DNA of 64,000 nt. Origin: Cornus controversa (taxonomy: Eukaryota; Streptophyta; Magnoliopsida; Cornales; Cornaceae). How positions within the stretch are numbered: position 1 is the first letter of the stretch; each line of letters opens with the position of its first letter. The DNA lies in contig CM048853.1 in assembly GCA_026545225.1 (NCBI GenBank), positions 50,579,755 to 50,643,754 on the forward strand. Direction: 5' to 3'. This document shows positions 12,170 to 24,824 of the stretch, in pieces. The notes under the pieces were generated by a model that saw only the letters and a program-made list of their open reading frames with translations, had not been told where the DNA came from and did not search any database. The translations under genes and the position numbers were made by a program.

Positions 12170-13797
12170 TATATAATGTATTTTTAAAATATTTTTCTAG
12201 GTAATTTATTATTAACTTCTTCCCAACTTATCTAATCACTAACTTTTATTATCTTAATAACATGCATTTGATTGATACTCCCTAAATCATTATATTGAAT
12301 CCTAAACTTTTCTACTTCTAAAATAAATATTGATAAATTGATTCGACAAGAAAAAATAATATTTTTAAAATTAAGTCAAATAATATAGTTTGAAGAATAA
12401 AGTAGAACAAAATAAAATTCACATTAGTTTGAATTGATACATGAATTAATAATGTCTTTGAAAAAACACAAAAAACATGAAAAAATGTCAGAAGTTTCAA
12501 TTTTTGACAGGGATTTGACTTTTTTTTTCCTCTTTTTGCAAAATTTCATAAGAATTTGACCTGAGAAAGTCTAACATATTTATGAATGTACATTTTTAGG
12601 CAATGGTAGACTTTTTCAGGCTAATATCGCCTTTTTTGTTTTTTCAAACCACTCACGCTATCATCAAATTCATTTATGTTGATTGTCTATGAGATTAAAA
12701 AAAAATGAGATTGAAAAAAATAAAAATAAGAGTTTTAGATAGTATAGAGTTGCATTTTTGTTGTTGTTAAATATATTAATAATCACATTTATTGAAAATA
12801 AAACAGCCGATAAATCATAAGTCATTTGATTTGAAGGTCCATGCAAATCAAAAGTTATGTTAGAGATTTCTTTATAATATCTAGCTATACTCTGATGAGT
12901 CCGATTTTGTGATTTTTAATTATTTAACAATTTTTCGTTAATCACACCAGTCAAAAAAATCCATCCGCCAAGTTACGCTAACTCTCCGTGTTTAGTTCGA
13001 GCCGTTTGACTCCTAAGCAAAGCTTCCTATCTGTTTAAGCTTTAAATAATTCATGAAAACAAATAAAATAATTAAGTTTGTGATTAATTAATAGTATTAA
13101 TTAACCAAATCCCAGTAATTTTCTTGTCAGTTTGGGGTAATTTGGTCAACTAAATATAGACTAACTGTCACGGACATGATGAATAAACGATCACGTCACG
13201 TTGGCATTTTTGTAATATTCATGGAATAAAGAGGGCAATTTCGAAAATGCAAGTCCATAAATATACCGGATAGAGGCCATCAGATAGTTCGTTGGCTTAT
13301 GCCATTTCTCGGCTTGACAGAAGTGGTAAAAACACTCTCTCTCCTCCGTCCTCTCTCACTAACAGGTAACAACAGATGCTGAGAGCCTGAAAAAACAACT
13401 GGTTTTTGAAGAGAGAGAAACTGATCTGTACTCAGACACACTGAAGCTGAGAGCTACAGTGATTGATCAAAAGATCAGTCTGTGTTATATATAATACAAT
13501 TATTACCCGTTCGTCGTCTCTTTGTGGCTAAGATTTAGCTACCGTGAAGCTTTTCTTTCTTCATGGTAGAGCAACAAAAATCGAGGATGATTCGAAGCTG
13601 AAGAGAGAGAAAATCGAATTTTGTTCATGTTGAATCACAAAGCAAGAGTAGTTATCTCTTAAATCTAGGTTTTGAGTTCTATTCTCTCTCTATGTGTGTG
13701 TGTGTGTGTATATATATATGCATGCTATAGAGAATTGATTTCATCTGTTCAGAGGTAAGAAACCAGAAGAGAGTAGGTGAATTGTTGAATTTCGAGC
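12170..13797 (+). promoter_or_regulatory. Promoter and leader region of the bHLH gene
   Basis: The upstream 1.6 kb holds several TTGAC cores (W-box-like, for example GGTCAA at 13144-13149) and a tandem ACGT element TCACGTCACG at 13191-13200, a typical bZIP site. An ATAAATATA box lies at 13257-13265. C/T-rich sequence follows (about 13334-13360), as is usual just downstream of plant start sites. From there the leader would run about 450 bases to the ATG. The site assignments are motif matches only. Confidence 0.45.
13563..13730 (+). promoter_or_regulatory. Three short upstream ORFs in the bHLH leader
   Basis: If the leader is unspliced, three small upstream ORFs precede the main start: 13563-13601 (12 codons), 13627-13662 (11 codons) and 13692-13730 (12 codons). 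None overlaps the main ATG at 13798. Such short ORFs often damp translation of plant transcription factors. The third runs through a TG/TA microsatellite, so its length may vary between plants. Confidence 0.4.
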
Positions 13798-16179
13798 ATG
13801 TTTGGTGTTAACGGCTCACAGGCAATTTCAGGAGACGTGAGTCTCTTGTTTTCATCCAATTTAAAGCATTCAGATGTGGAATTCTCAAAGAACAGGGAGT
13901 TTGTGAATTCAGATCTATATCATCATCATCAACAACAACAGCAACAGCAGGGCACTGGCCTAATGCGGTACCGTTCAGCTCCGAGCACGTTCTTTGCAAG
14001 CCTCGTTGACGGTGGCGGAGGCGGCAACGGCGGTGACGGATGCGATGATTTTCTGAACCCTCAATCTTCGAGTTCTGAATCCGAAACGATATTTGCGAGG
14101 TTCATGTCTTCTAATGGTTCTGCTGATCATTCTGATTCACATGATCTACAATTTTCCACTTCTATAAAGCACGAAATGGCGGAGTCTGTTCCCCAACAGA
14201 ACAACGTATACTCTAGTCGTGCTTCGCAGATGATTTATCAACCTCCGTTAGATCATGATTTGGAAAATCATAGTTCAGTGAGTACTCAAACTGCTTTTGG
14301 TAGCTCGTATAATGTTACACAAGCAAAGACTGGTGACGGAAATTGCTCGAATCTTATAAGGCAAAGCAGCTCCCCAGCCGGGCTTTTCTCTAACCTCACC
14401 ATTGAAAATGGTATTGTAATTTCTTGCTTTTACTTGAATTTAGCTTTCTTATTTTTATACTTTTCTACACTGTTTCTTAGATCAAAACAGATTGGTTAAG
14501 CCGTATAAACTGTACAAGGTTCTTGTACGCTGCATTTTTTCAGGAAGAAGAGTTGACTTTTAGTTTTAGCCTTAGTTGAGATCCTAAAATGGAGAGTTTT
14601 TTAGTTAGTCCTGGAACATATGGTCGAGGGAAAAGCAAAGGAAAATACATAATAAAGTAAAAAAAAAGAGCAGCCCATTTTTAGGCCTTTTCTCCTGTCT
14701 GTTTTCCTTTAATTTGATCATATTGCCAAAGAAAAAGAAATTGGTCAATGCAAATGTATTGAAAAACATATTGGGGAAAAGAAAAAATTATCAGCTTAAA
14801 GAAGAAGAAATTCTTGGAGGGAGTTATGGAAAGACTGAGAAGTTATAACATCTTAGGAACTTTACTTGTTACGCAATATCTTTATTTTCTGCTGAGTAAG
14901 AACTGGATGCACCATTATGCTAACTCAATATTTAGTAATGAATTAAAGGAGATTTAATTTTGTGCATGCCCAACATATTTCAAGCAATTCTGTTCTGAGC
15001 GGTGATTAATTTGAAAATGATCGTAGCATCAATTTTTTTGCGAATTATTATCATTATGTTTAATTAAGATTTTATTGCTGAAAAGTTTTTAATAATTCGT
15101 AGGATTTGCTGTGATGAGAGATGTGGGAAATTTCAGAGTGGGTAGTGGTACAAACAAAGAAGCCAGTCCATCAACTAGCAGGTTGAATGATCATATAAAG
15201 TTCTCACCTGGGCCACCTTCTTGCTCGAGGTTCATGCCTCAGATTGCTGAAAATGGAAATGAAAGCACAGGGGTCAGTAGCTTTGAGAACGGACATTTGG
15301 GGAACAGTAATGACAGCAATAGACATTATGCCCCCGGTTTTCCAAATAATTCTTGGAATGATTCTACATTCTCCAGCCTAAAAAGAAACAGAGATGGCAA
15401 TGCGAAGGTGTTCTCTAGTTTTAATTCTGTGGAAACTCAGGTAGCTTTTTATGATCATTTTTAATTTTTCTTCCTTCCGCTTATGCTTCTTCGATTGCTA
15501 ATTTTATTTTGTTGTCAGAATGGAGAGCATAGAAACTTCACTCCTAGTTTGACTCACCATTTGAGCTTGCCAAAAACTTCTGCTGAGATGGCTGCCGTAG
15601 AAAACTTTTTGCAATTTAACCAAGATTCTGTCCCTTGGAAGACCCGAGCTAAAAGAGGTTGTGCCACACACCCACGAAGCATTGCGGAGAGGGTAAAATG
15701 TTTACTGTTTTGCTATTGTATCAAAAGCAGTTAATTTCTCTTGGTGTTCTTGCATGATCTCAATAATACTGATATGCACTTTTGGGGTCTATAATTTTAG
15801 ATGAGAAGAACACGAATTAGCGAAAGAATGAGGAAATTGCAGGATCTTTTTCCTAACATGGACAAGGTAGTTTCAAACTCCGGTTTTCACCCCCTTTCTT
15901 TTTCGAAAAAGTGATTAGAACTCAAGTTTTCTTTGTTGCAATTGACAGCAAACAAATACAGCAGATATGTTAGATTTGGCAGTTGAGTACATTAAAGACC
16001 TTCAGAAACAGGTTAAGGTATGCCAAAAAGTTTGCCTTTTAATGAAACTCACACGAAATTCCAACCAACTTTATCTTCCCTCATGGGATTTCTTCTTTTT
16101 GGTATAGACACTTGCAGCAAGTCGGGCAAAGTGCACGTGTTCGAGTAAAGAGAGACAGAATTCAGATCCCAGTAGCTGA
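13798..16179 (+). CDS. bHLH transcription factor, FBH type (bHLH122/bHLH130-like)
   Basis: Six exons join cleanly: 13798-14410, 15103-15440, 15519-15692, 15801-15866, 15949-16017 and 16108-16179, giving 443 residues. The N-terminal half is low complexity: a His/Gln run near residues 42-51, then GLMRYRSAPSTFFASLV, a block shared by this subfamily, and a Gly-rich stretch. The bHLH domain covers about residues 360-421: basic region RAKRGCATHPRSIAER, helix 1 RISERMRKLQDLFPNMDK, then TNTADMLDLAVEYIKDLQKQVK as the second helix. The tail has AKCTC, also typical. In Arabidopsis, FLOWERING BHLH proteins bind E-boxes in the CONSTANS promoter, and bHLH122 is linked to drought response. The exact ortholog (bHLH122 or bHLH130) cannot be set without a tree. 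The protein would act in the nucleus as a dimer. No frame breaks are seen. Confidence 0.92.
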
Positions 16180-18774
16180 TTTGCTCATGTACATACAATA
16201 ATACGAAGGAAAAGATGGAAGGAAAAAAGGAAAGCAAGCTAACTTATCTTTTTCAATGCATCGAAAAATGGTATGTAGGCCTGAAGCCAAAGGCTGCTAT
16301 GATCTTCACTGCACAAACTAGTTCGAATGGGTTAACTATTCTATAGATAATTCTGATTGTATAAAAGTGCTCAAATTATGCTTTGTTTTATGCAATTTAC
16401 TGTGTTTAGTTGTGACTTGTGAGGTCCAACCAACTTCATGTGAATCCCGGTGTTGGAATGCCATAGAACCTAGGTCAGATGTTGCATGAGGTGATCCCAG
16501 CCACAAGGTTATTCAAAAATTTGAACTGTGGAAGCAGACTAAAAGCGAGTTTTCACATTGAGTGTTATGAGAGCTTGAGTTATAACGAATGTGTACAACA
16601 TTTTCTCAACCTAGAATCAATACTGAAACTTCATTTAGACCTAAAACAACTTTGGTCTCTTCAACTGTTTGCACAAGCACTTATTCATCGTAATATATTA
16701 GCAAATATGCATTTGTACATGTAATAGTTTTACTGGTCACAGAATTAAGGTGAGTGGGGGTGGGGGTTTTGGCCCTTCGAAATCTATGATAATCTGAATT
16801 AAATTTGTTTGCGTGCTTCAAGCTCACAAGAAATTTTGATCTGATAGGCGATATAGTCCATTGGTTGTTATAGTCGAAAAAGTTCTTTCATGTCTTTTTG
16901 ACTTTCACTTTCTCTGGTAATTGCCCGCAAATAACATTATTTCTCTATTGTTAGATTCTAAATTATACTTCAGTGCGAAAATGCTTCTATATGGCATGCC
17001 CATCAGTTCCCTAGTGACACGATTTTACTTTTGGATGTATTTTGTATGCAATATTGTAACTAGGACCGCAAATGAACCAAATTATTGATGAACAGCTTGG
17101 GCTCGTCTGGTGACGAGTAATGTACCTATGCATCCAACTGTGCGGTAGTGGGTAATTATATTTGTCCTCCTGACATATTTTGATTTTGGTAGGTTGGTAG
17201 ATTGCAGGGATCAAGTTTTGTACTTTAAACCAAAGTCTGTGCATAGAGAAGGGCAATGAATAGCATATCAGTCATTTTGCTTTACTCTTGGCTTCCTCCT
17301 CATTTGAGATCACTTCAACCTACCTTTAACTTGACCTTTATAATCACATCAATAGGCCACATTGAATTTAACCTAATATACAACATGGCTTAATTCATAT
17401 TACAAACATCACAGAATAGTAGAATCATCAAGGCAAGTCATACTACAATGTACATAGAATTAAACTTTACACTACATGGCCCTTGTGTTGGGCTATTGCT
17501 TAAAGGCCAACATATCAAATTGTGTTATAATACTCTCCTTTACTGAAGCAATTGAAGTACAGCCTTCCAGGAGCTTGGAAAGAAGGCAAAACATGTGAAT
17601 ATGGTTGAGACAGCAATATAAACATATACTGTATCTAAAGGTTTAGCAATATAAACTAATCATATTTGCAATGAAAATAAATGCTTAGACATGAACATGT
17701 AAACCATGAATAAATTTAGCAATACATGTATAGATTCCAGTAACTCCAGCAATAGATGAATTGAGTTTACTTTCATACCATTTCCAATCACACAATCGTC
17801 ATTTTTATCCAAATGTTCCCTAAAGTTCCAAATTCCAAAGATCCAAATATAATCAATCAATCAATCCACAACAAATCAGTGGTAAACTAGATTCAGTCCC
17901 GGGATTGCATTCCCTATCACACAATCGTCATTTTGCAACCAGAAAAATCTAATCATCAAATGGACAATCATACATTGATGACGTTCGAGCATGAAAGACT
18001 TGTTACTCATTAAAGACACGTAAAAGAGGAATTTGAGACTTTATATAAGACCCACGGTGAAAAGAGAAATTTGAGACTATATATTAGACAAAGGTCACTC
18101 CACTTAATTGGCTAACCTTTCAATTTGGATACCCAAATCCAACAAAATAAAACATCTTGAAATAATATAATAATAATTATTTGTCATTTTTATCCAAGCC
18201 TAATTCAAATTATGACCCGATCAATAATTTTTAATATAAGTCCAACCCAAATCACAAAAATAGTATTCAAACCCGGCCCAAAACCGAATTGGGTTTGGGT
18301 TAAGTCAAGTTAAACCATAAAATAAACGATACCAACAGCCCTCACAAAAAGCCTAAAACACATTAAACATTACATTCAAAATCAGAGAATTGACGATTCT
18401 TTCTAGTCAATTTTCTCTGTATCCAAACGGTGAGAGGTACAAGAAAATTCCCATTTGAGAAATGACTTAGACGGAGCGCTGGTCATTTCTCTGACGCGGC
18501 TCTTCTTCTCTGTCTTTTACATCTATACAACAACTTTACCATAATATTTACACACATCTGTCATACTATATATACATATAATACGATATACAACCACCTG
18601 TATATTCATCTCTGTAAAAGCTGATAAAACATCTTCACGCCTCTTACTTTGTTCTCTCCAATTGATTCTTTCTGCAACACATCGGAGCTGTAGATCGACT
18701 TCAAATTCTTTCAACCCATTGTTTGTTTGAATTTTTCGATTTAGAAGTGTGATTTGATTGAAAAACCGCGAGAA
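16180..18774. other. 3' UTR, spacer and RABA4 5' region
   Basis: The start is the bHLH 3' UTR. The rest holds no recognisable gene. Two copies of CACACAATCGTCATTTT lie near 17790 and 17918. The last 250 bases (about 18520-18774) are probably promoter and leader of the Rab gene, with a TATATATAC stretch near 18567. Confidence 0.5.
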
Positions 18775-21700
18775 ATGTCGAATTTGTATGGAGACTTCAA
18801 TCAGAAGATTGATTATGTATTCAAGATCGTATTAATTGGGGATTCTGCAGTCGGGAAATCGCAACTCTTGGCACGTTTCTCGAGAAACGAGTTCAGCTTG
18901 GATTCGAAGGCCACAATCGGAGTTGAGTTTCAGACAAAAACCCTTGCTATCGACCACAAGACTGTCAAGGCTCAGATTTGGGACACTGCTGGACAAGAAA
19001 GGTGAGCGTTTCTTCTTCTTTATGTCTATATATTTGTTTTTAATGACTGTGGAGATTAAATAGTTTGATTTTCGATTATTGTAGCTTTCGAGGTTTGATG
19101 AATGAATGTTTAGTTCAATTTGATTAAAATATGCATATGTATATGTATATTGCTGGAGACCTATGTTCTAAGGATGATCATGACTTTGAATAAAAAAAGT
19201 GAAATTGAACTTTGAGTTATGTGATTGACTTATGTGTTTAAATGATTAGTGAAATCCTGTTTGGAAAAGCTATCTATTTTATAATCCAGGACATGAAATA
19301 CTTCTCTATCATTTTGAACTTCTAGTTTTTATAATAACAATAATAATTATTATTATTTTTGTCTTCCACTTGATTGACAGTAGGATGGACTTTAAACAAA
19401 TAGAATACGGTTGTTATGTAGAATGGTAGGACCTATTAGTAGTTAAAATGAATGGTACGGTTTCTGTTTGCGAGTTCCTTGATCTTCATTACGGTAGGTT
19501 ATGAAAGCTGTAAACAAATGGAATATGGTTGTTATGTAGATAGGTAGGACCTATTAGTAGTTAAAATTGATGGTACAATTTCTGTTTGGGAGTTCATTGA
19601 GCTTCATTACAGTAGGTATCTTATGAAAGCAAAAGTTCTACTAAGGTGAGAATGAAGAAATTCCAAATTGGGGGCCCTTCCTGTTTCGCTAATGCATGGT
19701 TTAAACTTATAATTCATTTAACCCTTTTATAAGCCAAACAGGCCAAAGAAATTGGTCTGATGAGGTTGGAAAGAAAGAGGATCCCCTTTTCTTAAGGTTA
19801 CAACTTCCTCAATTATGGGGACTTGGAATTGCACTTGAAAGTATGTTCCAGTGGCATTAAAGGTTTAAATTAAGGTGTTTTTAAGAATTAAACTGCAAAT
19901 ATAAACTTAAAAAACTCAATTATACTAACATACAAAAGTTCCTTTTTGCATACAAAAATTCAACTAACTGCTGCCCAACCAACTATGCAAAATTACGGCA
20001 AAATGAAGGACTCCACTGAATTACTGCCTACAACTGAGAATGTTAGGTTACTGAATGGTATAAGGCATGCAAATTACATTGATGAGCCAGACAAGTGATT
20101 TCCTCAGTAACTGGAGAAACCAGACAAGTGATTTCCTGAGTGATTCTGTACATGCTGCACTTTGTAGCTGCAGGCATTATTTGTAGCAGAAAACAGGCAA
20201 TGCCTACTAGTCCAGTTAACTTGGCTGATAATTAATTTACTACCCACTTCATTGTGGTTTTGTCTACTTAACCAGGTTGCCTCCCCAACAGTATTTTTGC
20301 CCCGCTTGCCACCTATTACCCAAATTGGTTTTCTCTAAAACTACATATTTGCCTGATGGAATCCCGTTCAACTGTTTTTGACTATGAATGATCCCTAACT
20401 GCTGGACTAAAGGCACCATCTTTCCGTGACTGATTATCCCTTGTCCATCCTTGCTGTATTCATGATTGTCCATGTGTCCATTCTGTTTGGCCACATTTCA
20501 ACAACCTTGGTCTTGATTTAAGCCCACCAATCCACATGGCAGTGTTGGAGACAGCCACGTGGTTATATCTGGACCCTTCATTCTAGTGGGAGTTTTTGAG
20601 TACCACAATTACCTTTCTTGGGCGGAAGAGGAGGGGGCTTCCATTATATTTTGGTTAACATTTTGTTACATTATATTTATTAGAAAGATTGCATAACCAA
20701 CCAAGGGTTGTAGCCTAGTGGTTACTTCCTGACCATCCAAAGTAGAAGGTCAAGGGTTGAGCCCGTGTAGGGGCAAAGTGGGTGTCTGAGTTTCAAATAG
20801 GATTAAAAAAGAAAAAGAAAGATTGCATAAAAGTACTTCAATCCTGTGTTTTAGGTACATATTTACATCACATGTTCAAAGTTCTTGAATTTCAATCTTG
20901 GCTAACTTTTTGACTATCATCCATTGTGCATTTCTGTACTAGAAACTTGTTATTATATGAAAAATCAATGCAAAAGAGGCAGCAATTGTTATCGAACTAC
21001 TTATAAAATAACATTTTGAAGTTTCATTGAAGATCTTGTCATTGATGGCCCAAATTGATGATGAACTGTATTTTGTCGTCCTGGTGCTCAACACCTAGAA
21101 AGTGTGCCCTTTCTGACTCTTCTATTCTTGTCTTGCTGGACTGATGCTTTCTGTAACTGGTCTAGTGAGGTGGTGCTTTCCGTAGAGAGCCTTATCATAT
21201 CTTTGTATAGATTTTAGGTGGTTTTTGCACATCAAATGGCTCGATTTTCTGGATAAGACATTGATGACTTGACAGCAAAAGTAATAATTTAGATGCTTAC
21301 AGCTTACACCAAGTTGAATAGACTAGAGATTTGTGCAATCCAATACCTTGAATGGGGATTATTTGCTATTTATTCTGCTCAATCATTTTAGTTAAGATTG
21401 ATGACAAAACGATGCCTAAGGGCAACTGTTCCTTTTTTCTCTTTTAGTCAGGGTTTGGTTATCCATATCTATTGAAGGGATAGATCGAATCATATGCCTA
21501 TGTGATTAGAGCAACATGGAACAAATATCTCTAGAATTTTACCCATTAAAGTAAGGGAATTTTTCAGGAGAAGCTATAAGCCCAAACGCGATTTATCTTA
21601 TTGAATTTCAAGAACTGAAAATAGATTTTCATAAATGATTGTTGCAAGAATTTGGTACGATAGTAGCCATGCGCAGATAAAAACAATGCTGCATGACTGT

Positions 21701-22914
21701 GAAGGAAAAATAAGGCAAAAGTGGAACTCTTTTGCACAAGTAAATGTCCAATGATGTGGGTTGAGAACCTTGAGGTATCCTGGAAAGACATGTTGGACTA
21801 TTATTTAACAAAAAACATATGAGCTAAAATTTTCCATTTTGAATCCAACCCTAATAGCAAAACCTCCAATATATTCATGAATTTGAATTCAAAACCTCTT
21901 CATTTTTAGTCCAGCCAAGTGCAACCTTAATGTCACTGGAGTAGTTAATGTGGTGTGCCTGAACATTTAGATTAAAATGATTCACAAGTAGTCTGACTTT
22001 AATACCTCTACCTACTATCAAGATTTTAAACTTCGATTTAAAAAAAGTCTAAAGCTGCTTCTAGTTTCTTTTTTAACATATAACGCAATTAAATTGATTT
22101 GTTTTAACAGTATGGTGCAAGTGAGTGTGTGTTATGAACCTTTGATAAACACTGGGTTATTGTGCCAAGTCACATGATGATCTTACTAGAGTTGCAGTCA
22201 AGTTTCCATTCTGATTTTGAAAAAAATAATAAATAATTAAAGAAGGCCGAAGCTCATATTAGTTTCTATTATGATTTGTGAAGCTCTAAAACACTGAAAT
22301 CTGAACAATGATCAGAGAAACCAAGAGACAATATAAATCAACTATAGGTTTTGAAATTTAGTAAATGTAATATGAGATAGAGAGAGAATTACTATAATAT
22401 ACTTATTGGCTGTTTCTGCCACTAAGACTGTTATAAGATATCTGTTCTGCACACACTTTGTCTCAGATACCGAGCGGTGACAAGTGCATACTACAGAGGG
22501 GCAGTGGGGGCCATGCTGGTTTATGACATAACCAAGCGCCAGTCTTTCGATCATGTGGCGAGGTGGTTAGAGGAATTGCGGGGCCACGCTGATAAGAATA
22601 TTGTTATCATGCTTGTAGGGAACAAGTCTGACCTGGGCACCCTTCGAGCTGTGCCCACTGAAGATGCCAAAGAGTTTGCCCAGAGGGAGAACCTTTTCTT
22701 TATGGAAACATCAGCCCTTGAGGCTACCAATGTTGAAACAGCTTTCCTTACCATCCTGACAGAGATTTATCGAATCATCAGCAAGAAGGCCCTCATAGCC
22801 AATGAAGAAGCTGAGGGAGGGAATTCATCACTTCTCAAGGGAACCAATATTGTTGTCCCCGGGCAGGAACCAGTTGCAGCGGGGAGCAAGTTCAGCTGTT
22901 GTGCGTCTTCATAG
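18775..22914 (+). CDS. Rab GTPase of the RABA4 (Rab11-like) group
   Basis: Two exons, 18775-19001 and 22467-22914, give 224 residues. The single intron splits the Arg codon of the DTAGQER motif, as usual for RABA genes. All GTPase motifs are intact: P-loop GDSAVGKS (22-29), switch I Thr47 in ATIGVEF, DTAGQER (70-76), NKSD (128-131) and ETSA (156-159). The C-terminus CCASS has two cysteines for geranylgeranylation. The effector region [20 protein letters not shown] is that of Rab11-type proteins. The N-terminus [17 protein letters not shown] and the [19 protein letters not shown] block look closest to Arabidopsis RABA4D, which steers secretory vesicles to the tip of pollen tubes. RABA4C or another RABA4 is possible. 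It acts on trans-Golgi and secretory membranes. The 3.5-kb intron is long for this family and carries repeats. Confidence 0.93.
19390..19615 (+). repeat. Tandem duplication (about 118 bp, two copies) in the RABA4 intron
   Basis: About 19390-19497 and 19509-19615 share long blocks such as GGTTGTTATGTAGA and GGTAGGACCTATTAGTAGTT in the same order. Several substitutions separate the copies, so the duplication is not recent. Confidence 0.75.
20697..20815 (+). mobile_element. tRNA-derived SINE with 15-bp target duplications
   Basis: The head holds a perfect RNA polymerase III A box (TAGCCTAGTGG) and, about 35 bases on, a B-box-like GGGTTGAGCCC. It ends in an A-rich tail (AAAAAAGAAAA). The 15-mer AGAAAGATTGCATAA lies directly on both sides (20682-20696 and 20816-20830), the mark of LINE-driven insertion. 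The body is about 119 bp, normal for plant SINEs. It sits in the RABA4 intron in sense orientation. Confidence 0.85.
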
Positions 22915-24543
22915 GGCTGTTCTTTGACCAATTGAGTATTTCTGTTTGTAAACCCCAGGTAATGCTTCTTTATTTTCCTGGTTCCTTTTCTTTTTTGCAA
23001 TAATTTTTTTTTTTGGTTAACTTTCATCTCTCTAGATGCTTGACATTATATATATATTTTTCTTTCAGGAGGTAATTGTGTCACCTTTTGTTACATCAGG
23101 TAAACCATTCATGGTTGTTTATTGATTGGCTGTGTAGACTCTGGTGGCTCAAACTTTCAAAGATGTGGTCATAAATCTCACATGAAATCAGTTGCTTCTA
23201 CCAACATTTTGTTTGCGATGACCAACATAGCCACATACCCTTGCTGAAACAAGATACTTCTTTTTTTCAATTATACCCTAAAAACAATGTCAAAACTGCA
23301 AAAATTTTAAATGTTGCTTGACTGGGAATGTTATAGACATGCACGAGCAGGAGTTTAGTGAAGACTGGTATTGGAGAACTGTGTTGTATGAAATACTTTC
23401 CCCAGGTTGATCTTGCTCAGCTGGGTCCAATTATTGGTAGGGAAGTTGATTAATTTTGCAGGATTTCCATATGGAAGGAAGAGACCGTGACATCTTTACC
23501 AATTGCCGGTTGGTGTTTTTTATTTTTTATTTTTTATTTTTTCTCATTATCTTCTAATCTATTTACCCAAAAAAAAAAAAAAGTATTCCAAACATCATAT
23601 TTTAGATGATTACTGTTTTTTTTTCCAAAAAACAGCTATATAAATTGTGAATCGGGCTACTTAAATTCAAGGGATTTCCAGACGGACACAGACTTTTAAA
23701 ATGTTCTGCATGTTCACCGAAGTGGTTATTGGTCTGTAGAGACAGTAGATCATGTTATTATTGTACTGAAAACAGGTCTTGAAAACTAAAATTCTGTAAC
23801 ATATACTGTAACAAAAGTTAATAAGGTTGCATAATTGTCTCTGGATTTTGTTATTATTAGGTAAGGACGCGGATAAGGTAACCTGTCTTCGTCATATTTT
23901 TCTGCGTTAGCTTTTTAGTGTGTTGTCGATTTCTATATATATATATAAAATGCTTCCCTTTGTTTTCAGGGAAAGAGACCTAAACCATTTTAGATGAGCA
24001 TTGGTTAAAATCTCTCTTTTATTATATATATATATATATATTTGGGGGTGTTTTTTCGGTTGTTTTAAGGGGAAAAGACCCTAAAACATTTTAGATGAAC
24101 CACTGGTTAAAATCTCTCTTTTATTATATATAAATAGTGCGTTCATCAAATTTTAATACAAGGGTTAATCATCTTGTACTCTTCATTCTGTGGGGAAGAA
24201 AAAACATTGGTTCGCGATCAACTATCACATTTTTCCTTCCATCATTAGCGACGTAGCACAGAATTAGCAATACAATACAAAATATGTAATCTATATTAGC
24301 ACCAGGGAGCAAAGAGAAAAGAACCCAGAAAAAAGAATTGAAGATGATGATCTAAAGGTCGCATCGCTCTTCATGATGTGTTATATCCTCGGCTCGTAGT
24401 GTTACTTCCTCAAGCCACCTGCACCAGAGAAAAGATTGAACATCATCTAATGTACCAAGAAACAGAGATTGGAAAAATATACAAAGCATACGAATGACTT
24501 TTAGATTCTTATTTCATGGGAGAATCCAATTCTTCGTGCAAAA
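22915..24543. other. RABA4 3' region and spacer
   Basis: The first part is the 3' UTR of the Rab gene. A partial duplication follows: AAAGAGACCTAAACCATTTTAGATGA near 23973 is repeated with changes near 24075, each followed by GGTTAAAATCTCTCTTTTATTATATATA. No gene is recognised. The last part is downstream of the lipid-transfer pseudogene. Confidence 0.5.
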
Positions 24544-24824
24544 TTAGGAGTTACATGGTTCGAAGTTAGCAGTGCACTTGTCAGGAAGCTGCATGGCCAT
24601 GCCCCAATCAATGCCAGAGATTGGAGGGCCATTGACAAAAATGACACACAGACAAGGCTGTCCCAGCGTCTTGATGGCATTGCAGCAGACCTCACTCGGT
24701 GGGATGGAGCAACTGCTGTCCTACAAGGTATTAGCTGAGCAAGTGCGGAGAAGAAAATGCTACCACAAGCATAGCCCTCACCTTGCTCTACCAGACCTGC
24801 TATGACCATCATAAGGAGCAACAT
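24544..24824 (-). pseudogene. Lipid-transfer/protease-inhibitor (eight-cysteine) protein, frameshifted
   Basis: From an ATG at 24824 the minus strand encodes a short secretory leader (MLLLMMVIAGLVEQGEGYA), then CGSIFFSALAQLIPC with the first two cysteines. The frame then slips near 24690-24715. The other minus frame continues with PPSEVCCNAIKTLGQPCLC, NGPPISGID and KCTANFEPC, and ends TAA at 24544-24546. Together these give the order C, C, CC, CXC, C, C of the plant AAI/LTP superfamily. No plausible intron explains the shift, so this is a pseudogene, or a sequencing error at one point. An intact member would be a small secreted, disulfide-bonded lipid binder. The 109-residue continuous frame ignores the shift. 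Confidence 0.7.

Noticed and set aside
13750..13797. Leader intron just before the bHLH ATG
   Set aside because: GAGGTAAGA at about 13752 looks like a strong donor, but the ATG is only about 45 bases away with no good acceptor before it.
20707..20770. tRNA gene
   Set aside because: A- and B-box-like motifs are present, but no cloverleaf is evident, and the A-rich tail and 15-bp target duplications show it is a SINE.
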